Assembly: GCA_018380195.1 (NCBI GenBank)
Contig: JAGZUC010000004.1
Span: 1 to 64,000, forward strand
Direction of reading: 5' to 3'
DNA length: 64,000 bases
Source: Collinsella sp.
GTDB lineage: Bacteria; Actinomycetota; Coriobacteriia; Coriobacteriales; Coriobacteriaceae
Shown here: piece by piece, positions 44,870 through 53,097 of the stretch
Layout of the letters: each line of letters opens with the position of its first letter
Numbering within the stretch: the stretch's first letter is position 1
Program-made: the position numbers and the translations under genes
The notes under the pieces: model-generated
The model's input: only the letters and a program-made list of their open reading frames with translations
What the model was told of the DNA's origin: nothing
Database searches by the model: none

Positions 44870-44886
44870 GCCAACCTCCTCAAAAC

Positions 44887-44944
44887 CCGGCACTTAGGGA
44901 CGTTCCTTAACTGCCGGCAGAAAAGGAACGTCCCCAAGTGCCGG
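44887..44944. repeat. CCGGCACTTAGGGACGTTCC palindrome
   Basis: 22-base arms 44887-44908 and 44923-44944 with one mismatch; the 14-base loop itself contains GCCGGC. A half-copy recurs at 56416-56435. It begins 17 bases upstream of the protease start codon. Confidence 0.9.
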
Positions 44945-44957
44945 CAGTTTGGGACAG

Positions 44958-45161
44958 TCATTGTTGATGAGAATCGGGCGCAGCGCCAAAAGCCCCGCTC
45001 GGCGAGATGTCGAACGGAAAGGTGCCGCAGCGATTGAAGGCGGCGATGAACATGCGGATGGCGTTGGACGGCGTGGTGCCCACGAGCTGGGTTGCCGCCG
45101 CGAAGGCCGCCTTTTCCTCGGGCAAGACCTTCGCGACAACCGGGGTCATGTGTTCTGCCAT
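44958..45161 (-). CDS. RelB/DinJ-like antitoxin without visible toxin
   Basis: A 67-residue protein. The segment LPEEKAAFAAATQLVGTTPSNAIRMFI followed by FPFDIS matches the ribbon-helix-helix antitoxin family that pairs with YafQ/RelE toxins. The N-terminal strand is short and unusual. AAGGAAG lies before the ATG at 45161. No RelE/YafQ-like toxin is found on either side, only a palindrome and the protease gene downstream, so it is solitary here. Confidence 0.75.
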   Translation of the reverse strand: MAEHMTPVVAKVLPEEKAAFAAATQLVGTTPSNAIRMFIAAFNRCGTFPFDISPSGAFGAAPDSHQQ

Positions 45162-45274
45162 GGCGCTTCCTTTTTGAAACGACGGTGGTGCGAATGGATG
45201 CGGGCCACGCGGCTGGGCGACGGGCTGTGAAGGCAACCCGATTGGCCCGCATCTGGAGTTTGTTCTACGGCGTT

Positions 45275-45322
45275 GGTATTACTTGGTATTCCTAAGTATT
45301 ACCCTGCAGATAGAATACCATA
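45275..45322. promoter_or_regulatory. GGTATT repeat cluster upstream of the antitoxin (possible operator)
   Basis: GGTATTACTT (45275-45284) faces AAGTATTACC (45294-45303) with one mismatch, with a further GGTATT at 45285 and GAATACC just beyond. Such half-site arrays are typical of autoregulated ribbon-helix-helix antitoxins. It lies about 110 bases upstream of the start. Confidence 0.45.
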
Positions 45323-45376
45323 CCCGACCCCATGGGGACGGAGAAAAAACGGATCATTTTGTTGCTGAGTAAGTAT

Positions 45377-46753
45377 TTACAGCGTGATGATGTCCGAGAT
45401 ATTGAGGGCCTGAGCGTCGACGGCATCGTGTGTAGCAAGCAACAGCATGCGGCCGTCGAGCAAGTCGAGCACGATCTCGGCGCATGCGTCGCGCGCAGCG
45501 GTATCTAGGCCGGTAAAGGGCTCGTCCAGAATCACTGCGCCGCCCGGACACAGCAGGGCTCGGGCAATCTCGACACGACGGCGCTGTCCACCCGAAAGCT
45601 CGGCCACGCGGGCATGCACATCGACCCCCGGCACCAGCAGGCGCAACAGGGCCGCGGCACTCGAGGCGTCCACGCGCGCGTCGGCGCACACCAGCACGTT
45701 ATCCAAAGCCGAGGCGCCCTCTACCAGGCGCACATCCTGAAACACCATGGAGCACGGCGCGCACTCCCCCGCCGCCAGCGCAAGCAGCGTCGACTTGCCC
45801 ACGCCCGAGGTGCCCATCACACAGATACGCCCACCCGCAGGCACGTTGAGCACCAGCCCGTCGAGCGCCGGCGCCCAGGGCGCACGATCGCCCACGACAA
45901 GCGCAAGCTCCGCTGCAGCGCCATCGCTCGCAGCCCCCGCACGCCCGCGCAGTCCATGCCCATGCGCCCGCACGGCCGCGCGCCACGCCACGGGTCCCGA
46001 AACCCGCAGCAGCCACACCAGCACGCGCTCACACGTCCACGAGGCGGCAACGACCAGCACGGTCCACGCCAGCAGATCAGCCGTCTCAATCAAAAGCTTT
46101 GCCTGATAGATGCGCTCGCCCACGGTGCCCGTCGCCATGCCGATCAGCTCCGCTGCCACGCCGGCCTTCCAGCTCATGCCGATCACGGCGCGGGCGCACG
46201 AAAGCACAAACGGCAGGACTTCGCGCCAGGTATGGGCGCAAAACAGGCGCCGGCCGCGCACGCCATGCAGACGGAACATCTGCTCCAGCGGTTTATTCAC
46301 CTGTGCCAAGCCCTCGGCCAGCGAAAAATACACGCCCGGCAGCGCCATCAAAAAGACCGCGGCGATGCTCACGCGCGCCGATCCCAACCAAATAAGCAGC
46401 AGGACCACCACGCAGGCAACCGGCGTCGCCTTAACAAACGAAAGTGCCGGAGCCACCAGGCGCGCAAACGCCCGCAACCGTGACGAAATCCCGGCAAGCA
46501 CGCCACCACACACCGCGGCAAGCGCCAGCCCGCCCAGTATCCGCGCGCCCGAGCCCACCAAAATCGCCCAGGTACCGCCATCGCACACCAGGCGCAGCAG
46601 CGCCAAGGCAACAGCACCCGGCCCCGGCAAGATCAGCGGCTGCGCCACCAGCGCCGCCACCAGCATCCACGCGGCAAGCCAAAAGGCGGCGACGGCACCT
46701 GCTGCCGCCACCGCCTTCATACGCTCTGTCATTTGTCGAGCAAACGCGCGCAC
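45377..46753 (-). CDS. ABC transporter, fused permease and ATPase
   Basis: A 458-residue fusion. Residues 1-~255 form an SsuC/TauC-type permease with about six TM helices and the cytoplasmic loop EQMFRLHGVRGRRLF. Residues ~285-458 are a short ATPase: Walker A GTSGVGKST, signature LSGGQRRRVEIAR, Walker B AVILDEPFTGLD and His switch LATHD. The Q-loop is VFQDVRL. The start is GTG at 46753: GGAG lies 6 bases before it, within the last codons of the binding-protein gene, so the two are translationally coupled. Likely imports a small organic anion or pyrimidine/sulfonate-type solute; substrate not readable. Confidence 0.85.
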   Translation of the reverse strand: MRAFARQMTERMKAVAAAGAVAAFWLAAWMLVAALVAQPLILPGPGAVALALLRLVCDGGTWAILVGSGARILGGLALAAVCGGVLAGISSRLRAFARLVAPALSFVKATPVACVVVLLLIWLGSARVSIAAVFLMALPGVYFSLAEGLAQVNKPLEQMFRLHGVRGRRLFCAHTWREVLPFVLSCARAVIGMSWKAGVAAELIGMATGTVGERIYQAKLLIETADLLAWTVLVVAASWTCERVLVWLLRVSGPVAWRAAVRAHGHGLRGRAGAASDGAAAELALVVGDRAPWAPALDGLVLNVPAGGRICVMGTSGVGKSTLLALAAGECAPCSMVFQDVRLVEGASALDNVLVCADARVDASSAAALLRLLVPGVDVHARVAELSGGQRRRVEIARALLCPGGAVILDEPFTGLDTAARDACAEIVLDLLDGRMLLLATHDAVDAQALNISDIITL

Positions 46754-46756
46754 GGG

Positions 46757-47815
46757 CTACTCCATGTAGTAGAAATCGTCAGCCGGAAGTTTACCACCCA
46801 CGGCACTCGCGTCCGCGTCGGACAGCACCTGCAGATACCCGCTAAGTGCCGCCTTCATATCCTTGCCCGTCTGGCAGACAAGCATGCACCCGGGAATCGC
46901 CTTCTCGGCGATCTTGGCGTTATCCACGATGCCGGCATCGACCACGGCCTGCGCCCAGTCTGCTGGCGCCGCATTGACAGCCTTAACGCTCGCCGCATGG
47001 CAGCTCAAGAACTCCGCCACGGCCTCGGGATGTTCCTCGGCAAACGCGCGGCGCACCACGGTCACACCCGTCAGCAAGCGCGAGCCCGTGTCACCCGCCA
47101 GCTCATCCCACGCATCGGTCAGGCTTACCGGAGCCGACAGCTTGCCTTCGCTCTTTGCGATGGCAGCTGTCTTGAACGGCTCCGGCAGCACGCCCACGGC
47201 GGACGGGTCGGCAAGCAGGGCCGACAGCACCTCGGTGGGCTCGCTCTTAAACTCGAGCGTCACCTGTCTGGTCAGGCCCGCGCGCTCCAGCAGGTAGTTC
47301 ATGACGTACTCCGGCGTGGTGCCTTTGCCCGTCATGTAGACGGTATGGCCCGCCAGATCACCAAACGAAGTAACGTCCGCGTCGCCCGTCACAACGCTCA
47401 GCACGCCCAGCGTGTTGATGTCGATGACCTGCACCGCGCCCTCGGTCTTGTTGTAGAGTACGCTCGCCACGTTGGCGGGCACCAGGGCGATATCGATATC
47501 GCCCTGAATGACCTTGGGCACAATCTCGTCGGCGGCAGTGTTGATCGCAAAGTCGAACTCATTGTCCGTGGCACCGTCGGCCGCCCGGTCCATAAACTGC
47601 ACCAGACCCATCGACGTCGGACCCTTGAGCGAGGCGACGTGCACCTCAACCGGCTCGGCAGCGGCACCGTCAGCAGCAGACCCGGCAGCCGAGCCCGCGG
47701 CGGACCCGGTACCGGCAGCCCCGCCGCCACAGCCCGCGAGCGCAAGCGACAGGGCGCCCGCGGCGAGCGCCGAGGCAAACCCCCGGCGCGACATCTCAAA
47801 ATCAAACGCGCGCAT
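46757..47815 (-). CDS. Tat-type lipoprotein, ABC substrate-binding protein (NMT1/SsuA-like)
   Basis: A 352-residue binding protein. The signal has both a twin-arginine (MSRRGFAS) and a lipobox (LAGC), so it may be folded before export and then lipidated. After an Ala/Gly linker comes a periplasmic-binding fold of the NMT1/aliphatic-sulfonate type (VASLKGPTSMGLVQFMD, DIDIALVPANVASVLYNK, VYMTGKGTTPEYVMNYLL). The ATG at 47815 follows the hydrogenase stop by 2 bases; a GTG at 47824 inside hydA is an alternative. It serves the fused transporter downstream. Confidence 0.87.
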   Translation of the reverse strand: MRAFDFEMSRRGFASALAAGALSLALAGCGGGAAGTGSAAGSAAGSAADGAAAEPVEVHVASLKGPTSMGLVQFMDRAADGATDNEFDFAINTAADEIVPKVIQGDIDIALVPANVASVLYNKTEGAVQVIDINTLGVLSVVTGDADVTSFGDLAGHTVYMTGKGTTPEYVMNYLLERAGLTRQVTLEFKSEPTEVLSALLADPSAVGVLPEPFKTAAIAKSEGKLSAPVSLTDAWDELAGDTGSRLLTGVTVVRRAFAEEHPEAVAEFLSCHAASVKAVNAAPADWAQAVVDAGIVDNAKIAEKAIPGCMLVCQTGKDMKAALSGYLQVLSDADASAVGGKLPADDFYYME

Positions 47816-47817
47816 CG

Positions 47818-49629
47818 CTAGCACGTCCCCTCGTTAGGCATCGTCCATGCGTGATGGTCGGTATGCAGCAGCTCCTCGGCCAGCGGCGAGAGCGGCTCGC
47901 CCAAGAACTCGCGGTAGCACGCCTGGACATCGGGATTCTCGTGCGAGAAGCGAATGTCCGCAGCGGCATCCAGACCCCACAGCACCTGACCGCGCTCGGC
48001 TGCCAGCTCGCAGCCGTCGTGGATGGGCTGACCGCCGCCACCGACGCAGCCGCCCGGGCATGCCATGACCTCAACGAAGTCATAGCTCACGCGGCCGTCG
48101 CGAATCGCGTCGAGCAGACGGGCGGCGTTGCCTAGCCCGTGCGCCACGGCGACGCGCACCTTGGTGCCATCGATACCGGCCACGGCCTCCTTCCAGCCGT
48201 CCAGGCCGCGCACATCGGTAAAGAAGTCGGCGTCGGGGTTCTTGCCCGTCACCAGGTAATAGGCCGAGCGCACGGCAGCCTCCATCACGCCGCCCGTGGC
48301 GCCAAAGATCACACCCGCGCCCGTGCCAAAGCCCAGCGGCGTGTCGAGCGGCTCCTCAACCAGCGTGTCGACGCTCACGTGGCTCGCGCGGATCATGCGC
48401 ACCGTCTCGCGCACCGTCAGCGCAACGTCCACATCGGGCGTGCCGTCCTCGCCCACCATGCTCGGCAGCGCGCACTCGGCCTTCTTGGCCGTGCACGGCA
48501 TCACGGACACCACAAACAGACGCTCGGGCTCCACGCCCAGCACCTTGGCGTAGTAGGTCTTGGCGATGGCGCCAAACATCTGCTGCGGCGACTTGGACGT
48601 GGACAGGCTGTCGACAAACTCCGGGTAGTGCGCCTTCACAAAGCGTACCCAGCCCGGGCAGCAGCTCGTGAACATGGGCCAGCTGCGGCTGTCGCCCTCG
48701 CCCTTGGCGGCCTTACCCAAGCGCTCGAGCAGCTCGGAGCCCTCCTCCATAATGGTGAGGTCGGCCGAGAAGTCGGTATCGAACACGTACTCAAAGCCCA
48801 CGCGGCGCAGCGCACAAGCCAGGCGCTCGACAGTAGCCTCCTCGCGCGGAATGCCGAGCTCCTCGCCCCAGGCGCTACGCACGGCCGGCGCAATCTGCAC
48901 CAGCACGATCTTGTCGGGATCAGCGATGGCATCGAACACGGTCTCGGTATCGTCACGCTCGCGCAGGGCGCCCGTCGGGCAATGCGTGATGCACTGGCCG
49001 CACGCGACGCAATCGGTCTTGCCGATCGGCGCACGCCCGCGGGTGCCCACGGCGGTATGCGTGGCGCGGTTGGTCAGATCCCAAATCCCTAAGCCCTGCA
49101 CGCTCTCGCACACCTTGATGCAGCGCATGCATTTGATGCACTTGTCGTTATCGCGGATGATGGGGGAATCGAAATCCCAGCCCTCGCGCGCCAGGTGCTG
49201 CTCGTACGGCAGATAGAAGATGCCCAGGTCGTTGGCGATGGTCTGCAGGTTGCAGTTACCACTGCGCACGCAGCTCGTACAGCGCGAGTCGTGCTGGGAC
49301 AGCAGCAGCTGCACGTTGGTGCGACGCGCCTCGCGGGCCTTGGGGCTGTTAGTGTGGACCACCATGCCGTCGAGCACGTAGTTGTTGCAGGCGGCAACCA
49401 GCTGGTCGCAGCCCTCAACCTCGACCACGCACACGCGGCAACCGCCGATCTCGTTTAGATCGCGCAGGTAGCACAGGGTGGGAATCTGGATGCCGGCGGA
49501 CTTGGCCGCGTCCAGGATCGTGGTGTGCTCGGGTACCATGACCTCGCAATTATCGATAGTGAGCTTGACCATATTGAGTGCTCCGCTTTCGGTGTTGTCG
49601 CTGACAGTGGGGTTGTTGGGCTCTACCAT
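47818..49629 (-). CDS. [FeFe]-hydrogenase catalytic subunit
   Basis: A 603-residue hydrogenase. N-terminal [2Fe-2S] ferredoxin domain (Cys53, 64, 67, 81), His/Cys3 cluster (His113, Cys117, 120, 126), and two 4Fe-4S sites (CIKCMRCIKVC, CVACGQCITHCPTG). All three H-cluster motifs are intact: TSCCPGW (321-327), MPCTAKKAE (377-385) and ACPGGCVGGGGQP (from 523). It interconverts H2 with protons and electrons. GGAGGGAGGAACC precedes the ATG at 49629, which overlaps the end of the flavoprotein gene by 7 bases. It probably exchanges electrons with that NAD(P)H-linked partner. Confidence 0.95.
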   Translation of the reverse strand: MVEPNNPTVSDNTESGALNMVKLTIDNCEVMVPEHTTILDAAKSAGIQIPTLCYLRDLNEIGGCRVCVVEVEGCDQLVAACNNYVLDGMVVHTNSPKAREARRTNVQLLLSQHDSRCTSCVRSGNCNLQTIANDLGIFYLPYEQHLAREGWDFDSPIIRDNDKCIKCMRCIKVCESVQGLGIWDLTNRATHTAVGTRGRAPIGKTDCVACGQCITHCPTGALRERDDTETVFDAIADPDKIVLVQIAPAVRSAWGEELGIPREEATVERLACALRRVGFEYVFDTDFSADLTIMEEGSELLERLGKAAKGEGDSRSWPMFTSCCPGWVRFVKAHYPEFVDSLSTSKSPQQMFGAIAKTYYAKVLGVEPERLFVVSVMPCTAKKAECALPSMVGEDGTPDVDVALTVRETVRMIRASHVSVDTLVEEPLDTPLGFGTGAGVIFGATGGVMEAAVRSAYYLVTGKNPDADFFTDVRGLDGWKEAVAGIDGTKVRVAVAHGLGNAARLLDAIRDGRVSYDFVEVMACPGGCVGGGGQPIHDGCELAAERGQVLWGLDAAADIRFSHENPDVQACYREFLGEPLSPLAEELLHTDHHAWTMPNEGTC

Positions 49630-51455
49630 TCCAGGTTCCTCCCTCCGCGGAACGCGCCAAAGCCAAAGTGGTCGCAACGCAGGCAGCGGCTTGCCTCCTG
49701 GCGTGCCTCCTGCTCGGTGAGACCCTGCTCGACCAGATTCCAATCGTGGATGCGCTCGCCGGCCTCGCGCTCGCCCAGCTCGCAGCGGCCGCACTCGTGC
49801 TTGCCCTTAAACTGCACGGTCGGCAGCTCAACGTCGAGCTTGATCTTGTGGTCAAAGCCCAGGTAGCGGTCGATATTTGCCGAAGCAACGCGGCCGGCGT
49901 TGATGGCCCGGATGACGGTGGCGGGACCGGTCTGGCAGTCACCGCCGCTAAAGAGGCCGTCGAAGTTAGGCACGGCGCCGTCCGAATCGGTGACGACGCA
50001 GCCCCACTTGCAGGCGATGCCCATCTCCTCAAACGGCTTGGAATCGATGTCCTGACCAATGGCAACAAACACGCGCTCGCAGGGAATGACGCGCTCGGGC
50101 GTCGCGGCGGCACGCGGGGCCGGGCGCCCACGACGGGGCTCGCCGATAATCTGCGGCTGCACGCGCAGACCACTCACGCGACCATCTTCGCCCGTCTCAA
50201 TAGCGAGCGGTGCGGTGAGCTCCAGAACCTCGCAGCCCTCGGCCTGGGCGCCGGCAATCTCGGCATCCTGGGCCGTCATGTCGCAGATGCGACGGCGGTA
50301 GACGATGCTCACCTTTTCGGCACCGCAGCGCACGGCAGAGCGCGCCACGTCCATGGCCACGTTGCCGCCGCCGATGACGCACACGCGCTGACCGCTCAGG
50401 TCGGGCAGCGCGTCGTCGCCGATGGCGCGCAGCATCTTGACGGCCGACTCCACGCCGAGCGCCTCTTCGCCCGGAAGGCCGAGCTTCTTATCGCTGTGGG
50501 CGCCAATGGCCAGATAAACGGCATCGAACTCGTCGCGCAGGCGGGCAAGCCCCTCGCCGTTGACGGAGTGGTCGAGTTCCACGTCGATGCCGGCGCTCAA
50601 GATCCAGTCGATCTCGGCCTGCAGGCGCTCGCGCGGCAGACGGTAGCTGGGAATGCCATAGCGCAGCATGCCGCCCAGGTGGTGGCGCTGCTCAAAGATG
50701 GTCACCTTATGGCCCATCACGGCCAGGTAGTAGGCACAGGAAAGGCCGGCCGGGCCGCCGCCGATCACGGCGATGCGCTTGCCGGTGTTGTCGGCCACGC
50801 TGGGCTTGTAATCGTTGAGGTCACTGTGCTCAACGGCAAAACGCTTAAGGGCGAGGATGTTCATAGGATCGTCGACCATGCCGCGACGGCAGTGCATCTC
50901 GCAGGGATGCTCGCACACCAGGCCGCAAACGAGCGGCAGCGGATTGTTCTTGCGGATGACCTTGACGGCATCGGCATAGCGGCCGGCCTCGACAAGCGAA
51001 ATGTACCCGGGAATGTCGACGTGCGCCGGGCAGCCCGAGACGCACGGAACGCGGGCCTCGCGGTCAAAGCCACAGGAGTGCTCGCGAATGTGGTGCTCAA
51101 AATCGTCGTGGAAGCCACGAATGGCCGTGAGTGCCATGGCGCCAGCTTCGTAGCCGATGGCGCAGTCGCTCGAAAGGTAGATGGTGCGGGCCGTGCGCTC
51201 AATCAGGTTGAGCGTGGACTCGTCGGCGCGGCCCTCGAGCACATCGGCGAGCAAGTCACTCAGTGCGCTCAGGCCCACGCGGCAGGGCGTGCACTTACCG
51301 CAGCTCTGGGTGGAGCACAGGTTGACGAGCGCCGCCGTAAACTCAACGGGGCACGGGGCGAGCGAACTCACCGCCAGACGGCGTCCAAGCGCATCGTGCA
51401 GGTCGTCCATGACGGCCTGAGCGTGGCTGCGTTCCATTACGTGCAGTCGAGCCAT
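49623..51455 (-). CDS. NuoF-tail/GltD-type FAD oxidoreductase, hydrogenase partner
   Basis: A 610-residue flavoprotein. Residues ~45-110 carry the NuoF-type 4Fe-4S motif (Cys52, 55, 58 and Cys98), but without the NuoF FMN/NADH domain. A GltD-like part follows: an iron-sulfur domain (CVSGCPAHVDIPG, CGLVCEHPCEMHCRRG), FAD site IAVIGGGPAGLSCAYYLA, NAD(P) site VCVIGGGNVAMDVARSA and GLFSGGDCQTG. It ends with a cysteine pair (SRCLRCDHFGFGAF). It likely passes electrons between NAD(P)H and the hydrogenase. GAGAGGGGA precedes the ATG at 51455. First gene of the four-gene operon. Confidence 0.88.
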   Translation of the reverse strand: MARLHVMERSHAQAVMDDLHDALGRRLAVSSLAPCPVEFTAALVNLCSTQSCGKCTPCRVGLSALSDLLADVLEGRADESTLNLIERTARTIYLSSDCAIGYEAGAMALTAIRGFHDDFEHHIREHSCGFDREARVPCVSGCPAHVDIPGYISLVEAGRYADAVKVIRKNNPLPLVCGLVCEHPCEMHCRRGMVDDPMNILALKRFAVEHSDLNDYKPSVADNTGKRIAVIGGGPAGLSCAYYLAVMGHKVTIFEQRHHLGGMLRYGIPSYRLPRERLQAEIDWILSAGIDVELDHSVNGEGLARLRDEFDAVYLAIGAHSDKKLGLPGEEALGVESAVKMLRAIGDDALPDLSGQRVCVIGGGNVAMDVARSAVRCGAEKVSIVYRRRICDMTAQDAEIAGAQAEGCEVLELTAPLAIETGEDGRVSGLRVQPQIIGEPRRGRPAPRAAATPERVIPCERVFVAIGQDIDSKPFEEMGIACKWGCVVTDSDGAVPNFDGLFSGGDCQTGPATVIRAINAGRVASANIDRYLGFDHKIKLDVELPTVQFKGKHECGRCELGEREAGERIHDWNLVEQGLTEQEARQEASRCLRCDHFGFGAFRGGRNLEW

Positions 51456-51640
51456 AAGATCCCCTCTCACATGGCAGCCCGGAGGCGAGGCCGGGCGAAA
51501 TTGCTACACGCACAACACTGACCTAAAAAGTTGTTAGGTCTCCACGCAGTTCGGCAGGCGGTATAAAATGTCACCCTCAGCGGTGAAAATGAACATTACC
51601 GCAGATAAATGCCATATTTGATAAAACGCGTTACCAAATT

Positions 51641-51680
51641 GCAATGCCCCGCCCACGCAATCACGTGGGCGGGGCATTGC
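51641..51680 (-). terminator. Strong hairpin after the GH4 gene
   Basis: GCAATGCCCCGCCCACG (51641-51657) pairs perfectly with its complement at 51664-51680, with a 6-base loop. On the minus strand AATTTGG follows, a weak T-run. It closes the PTS operon 31 bases past its last stop. Confidence 0.7.
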
Positions 51681-51711
51681 TTCAGGCATGCGGCCAGCGA
51701 CCCTGTTGCTT

Positions 51712-53094
51712 TTACTTAAGCTCGGGCCAGTAACCCTTGTTGGCCTCGATCATGTCGTCGAGAACCTCCTTGGCGACCTTCATCGACGGCACGGTCTTGT
51801 TGAGCGTAAAGGCCTTGAGCGCCTTCTCGTACGAACCCTCGATCGTAGCCTCGACAATGAGCTTCTCGGAGTTCAGCTGCTGCATCATGAGGCCCTGCTG
51901 GAACAGCGGAATGTTGTCGCGGCTGATGACCTCGGGGCCGTTCTTGCCAATGTAGGCAGGCAGCTCGACCATAGCGTCGTAGGGCATGTTGGGGATGGCG
52001 CCCTTGTTCTCGCAAATGACCAGGAAGCGCTGCTTGGTGTCGTTCTTCAGAGCGATAGCCAGATCGGCAATCCAGTCGCCGTGGCTGCCCGCATAGAACG
52101 TGCTCTCGTCGATCTCGCCCGTCTTCTCGTAATGGTCGATACCATCAAAGAGGTTCTTCTCACGCGTCTCCTCAACCTCGTTAGCACGGGTGCGCTCGGG
52201 GTTGGAGTGCTCGACGAACTCCTTCTGCTGCAGGTAGTAGTTCAGATACGTGTTGGGCAGGTACTCCGGGAAGCACTCCATGATCTCGTACTCGCCCTTC
52301 CAGACGTAGTACCAGCTGCCCTTGGTGTGGCGGTTCTGCTCGGGGTGCTCGTCGGTGGCCTCCTCGGGCTTCTTTGCCATGAGCGAGCCCATGCCCTTGA
52401 GGTAAGAGTCGGGCAGCAGAATCTCATGCTCCTTGATGTACTCGCGCAGCTGCGGGAGCACCTCCTCGCCCTTGTGGCGGATCGAGGTGAACCAACCAAA
52501 GTGGTTGAGGCCAAAGTAATCGTACTCGACATCCTTCTTGTCGATATCGAGCGCGGCGCAAACCACGTCGATGATCGCGATCGGCATGTCGCAGATGTTG
52601 ATGATGCGAGCGTTGGGACGCAGCACGCGGCAGCCCTCGGAGACGATGGCGGCAGGGTTGGAGTAGTTGAGAATCCAGTAGTCCTTCTTGGCGTACTTCT
52701 CAACGTCATCGATCAGCTCGACCATGGGGAAGATGGTGCGCATGCCGTAGGCAAGGCCGCCGCAACCGCAAGTCTCCTGACCCACGCAGCCGTGACGCAG
52801 CGGAATCTTCTCGTCCTGCTCGCGCATGGCGTAGCCGCCCACGCGCATCTGGGCAAACACGAAGCTCGCGTCGGTAAAAGCCGTCTTTTTGTCGGTGGTC
52901 ACCGTGAGCTTGATGTCCAGGCCGAGGTCCTCGTGCAAAATCCAGTCCACGAGCACGCCGATCTTGCGCTGGCGCTCCTCGTTGATGTCGTACAGACGAA
53001 TCTCGTCAACGTCGAGCTCGTCCTTGCGCAGGGCGATGGACTTGACGATGCCGGGGGTAAAGGTGGATCCGCCACCACACAGAGTAATGATCAT
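51712..53094 (-). CDS. GH4 6-phospho-alpha-glucosidase
   Basis: A 460-residue NAD- and metal-dependent glycosidase that splits phosphorylated alpha-glucosides such as maltose-6'-phosphate. N-terminal NAD site CGGGSTFTPG; metal and catalytic residues in YSNPAA, NICDMPIA and GLNHFGW. The CDMP form is typical of the alpha-glucoside branch rather than the 6-phospho-beta-glucosidases (usually CNVP). Last gene of the PTS operon, 3 bases after EIIBC. Confidence 0.93.
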   Translation of the reverse strand: MIITLCGGGSTFTPGIVKSIALRKDELDVDEIRLYDINEERQRKIGVLVDWILHEDLGLDIKLTVTTDKKTAFTDASFVFAQMRVGGYAMREQDEKIPLRHGCVGQETCGCGGLAYGMRTIFPMVELIDDVEKYAKKDYWILNYSNPAAIVSEGCRVLRPNARIINICDMPIAIIDVVCAALDIDKKDVEYDYFGLNHFGWFTSIRHKGEEVLPQLREYIKEHEILLPDSYLKGMGSLMAKKPEEATDEHPEQNRHTKGSWYYVWKGEYEIMECFPEYLPNTYLNYYLQQKEFVEHSNPERTRANEVEETREKNLFDGIDHYEKTGEIDESTFYAGSHGDWIADLAIALKNDTKQRFLVICENKGAIPNMPYDAMVELPAYIGKNGPEVISRDNIPLFQQGLMMQQLNSEKLIVEATIEGSYEKALKAFTLNKTVPSMKVAKEVLDDMIEANKGYWPELK

Positions 53095-53097
53095 TGT

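Noticed and set aside
44894..45139. Alternative minus-strand frame overlapping the antitoxin gene
   Set aside because: Pro/Arg/Ser-rich shadow without a ribosome site; the overlapping frame has the DinJ-type pattern.
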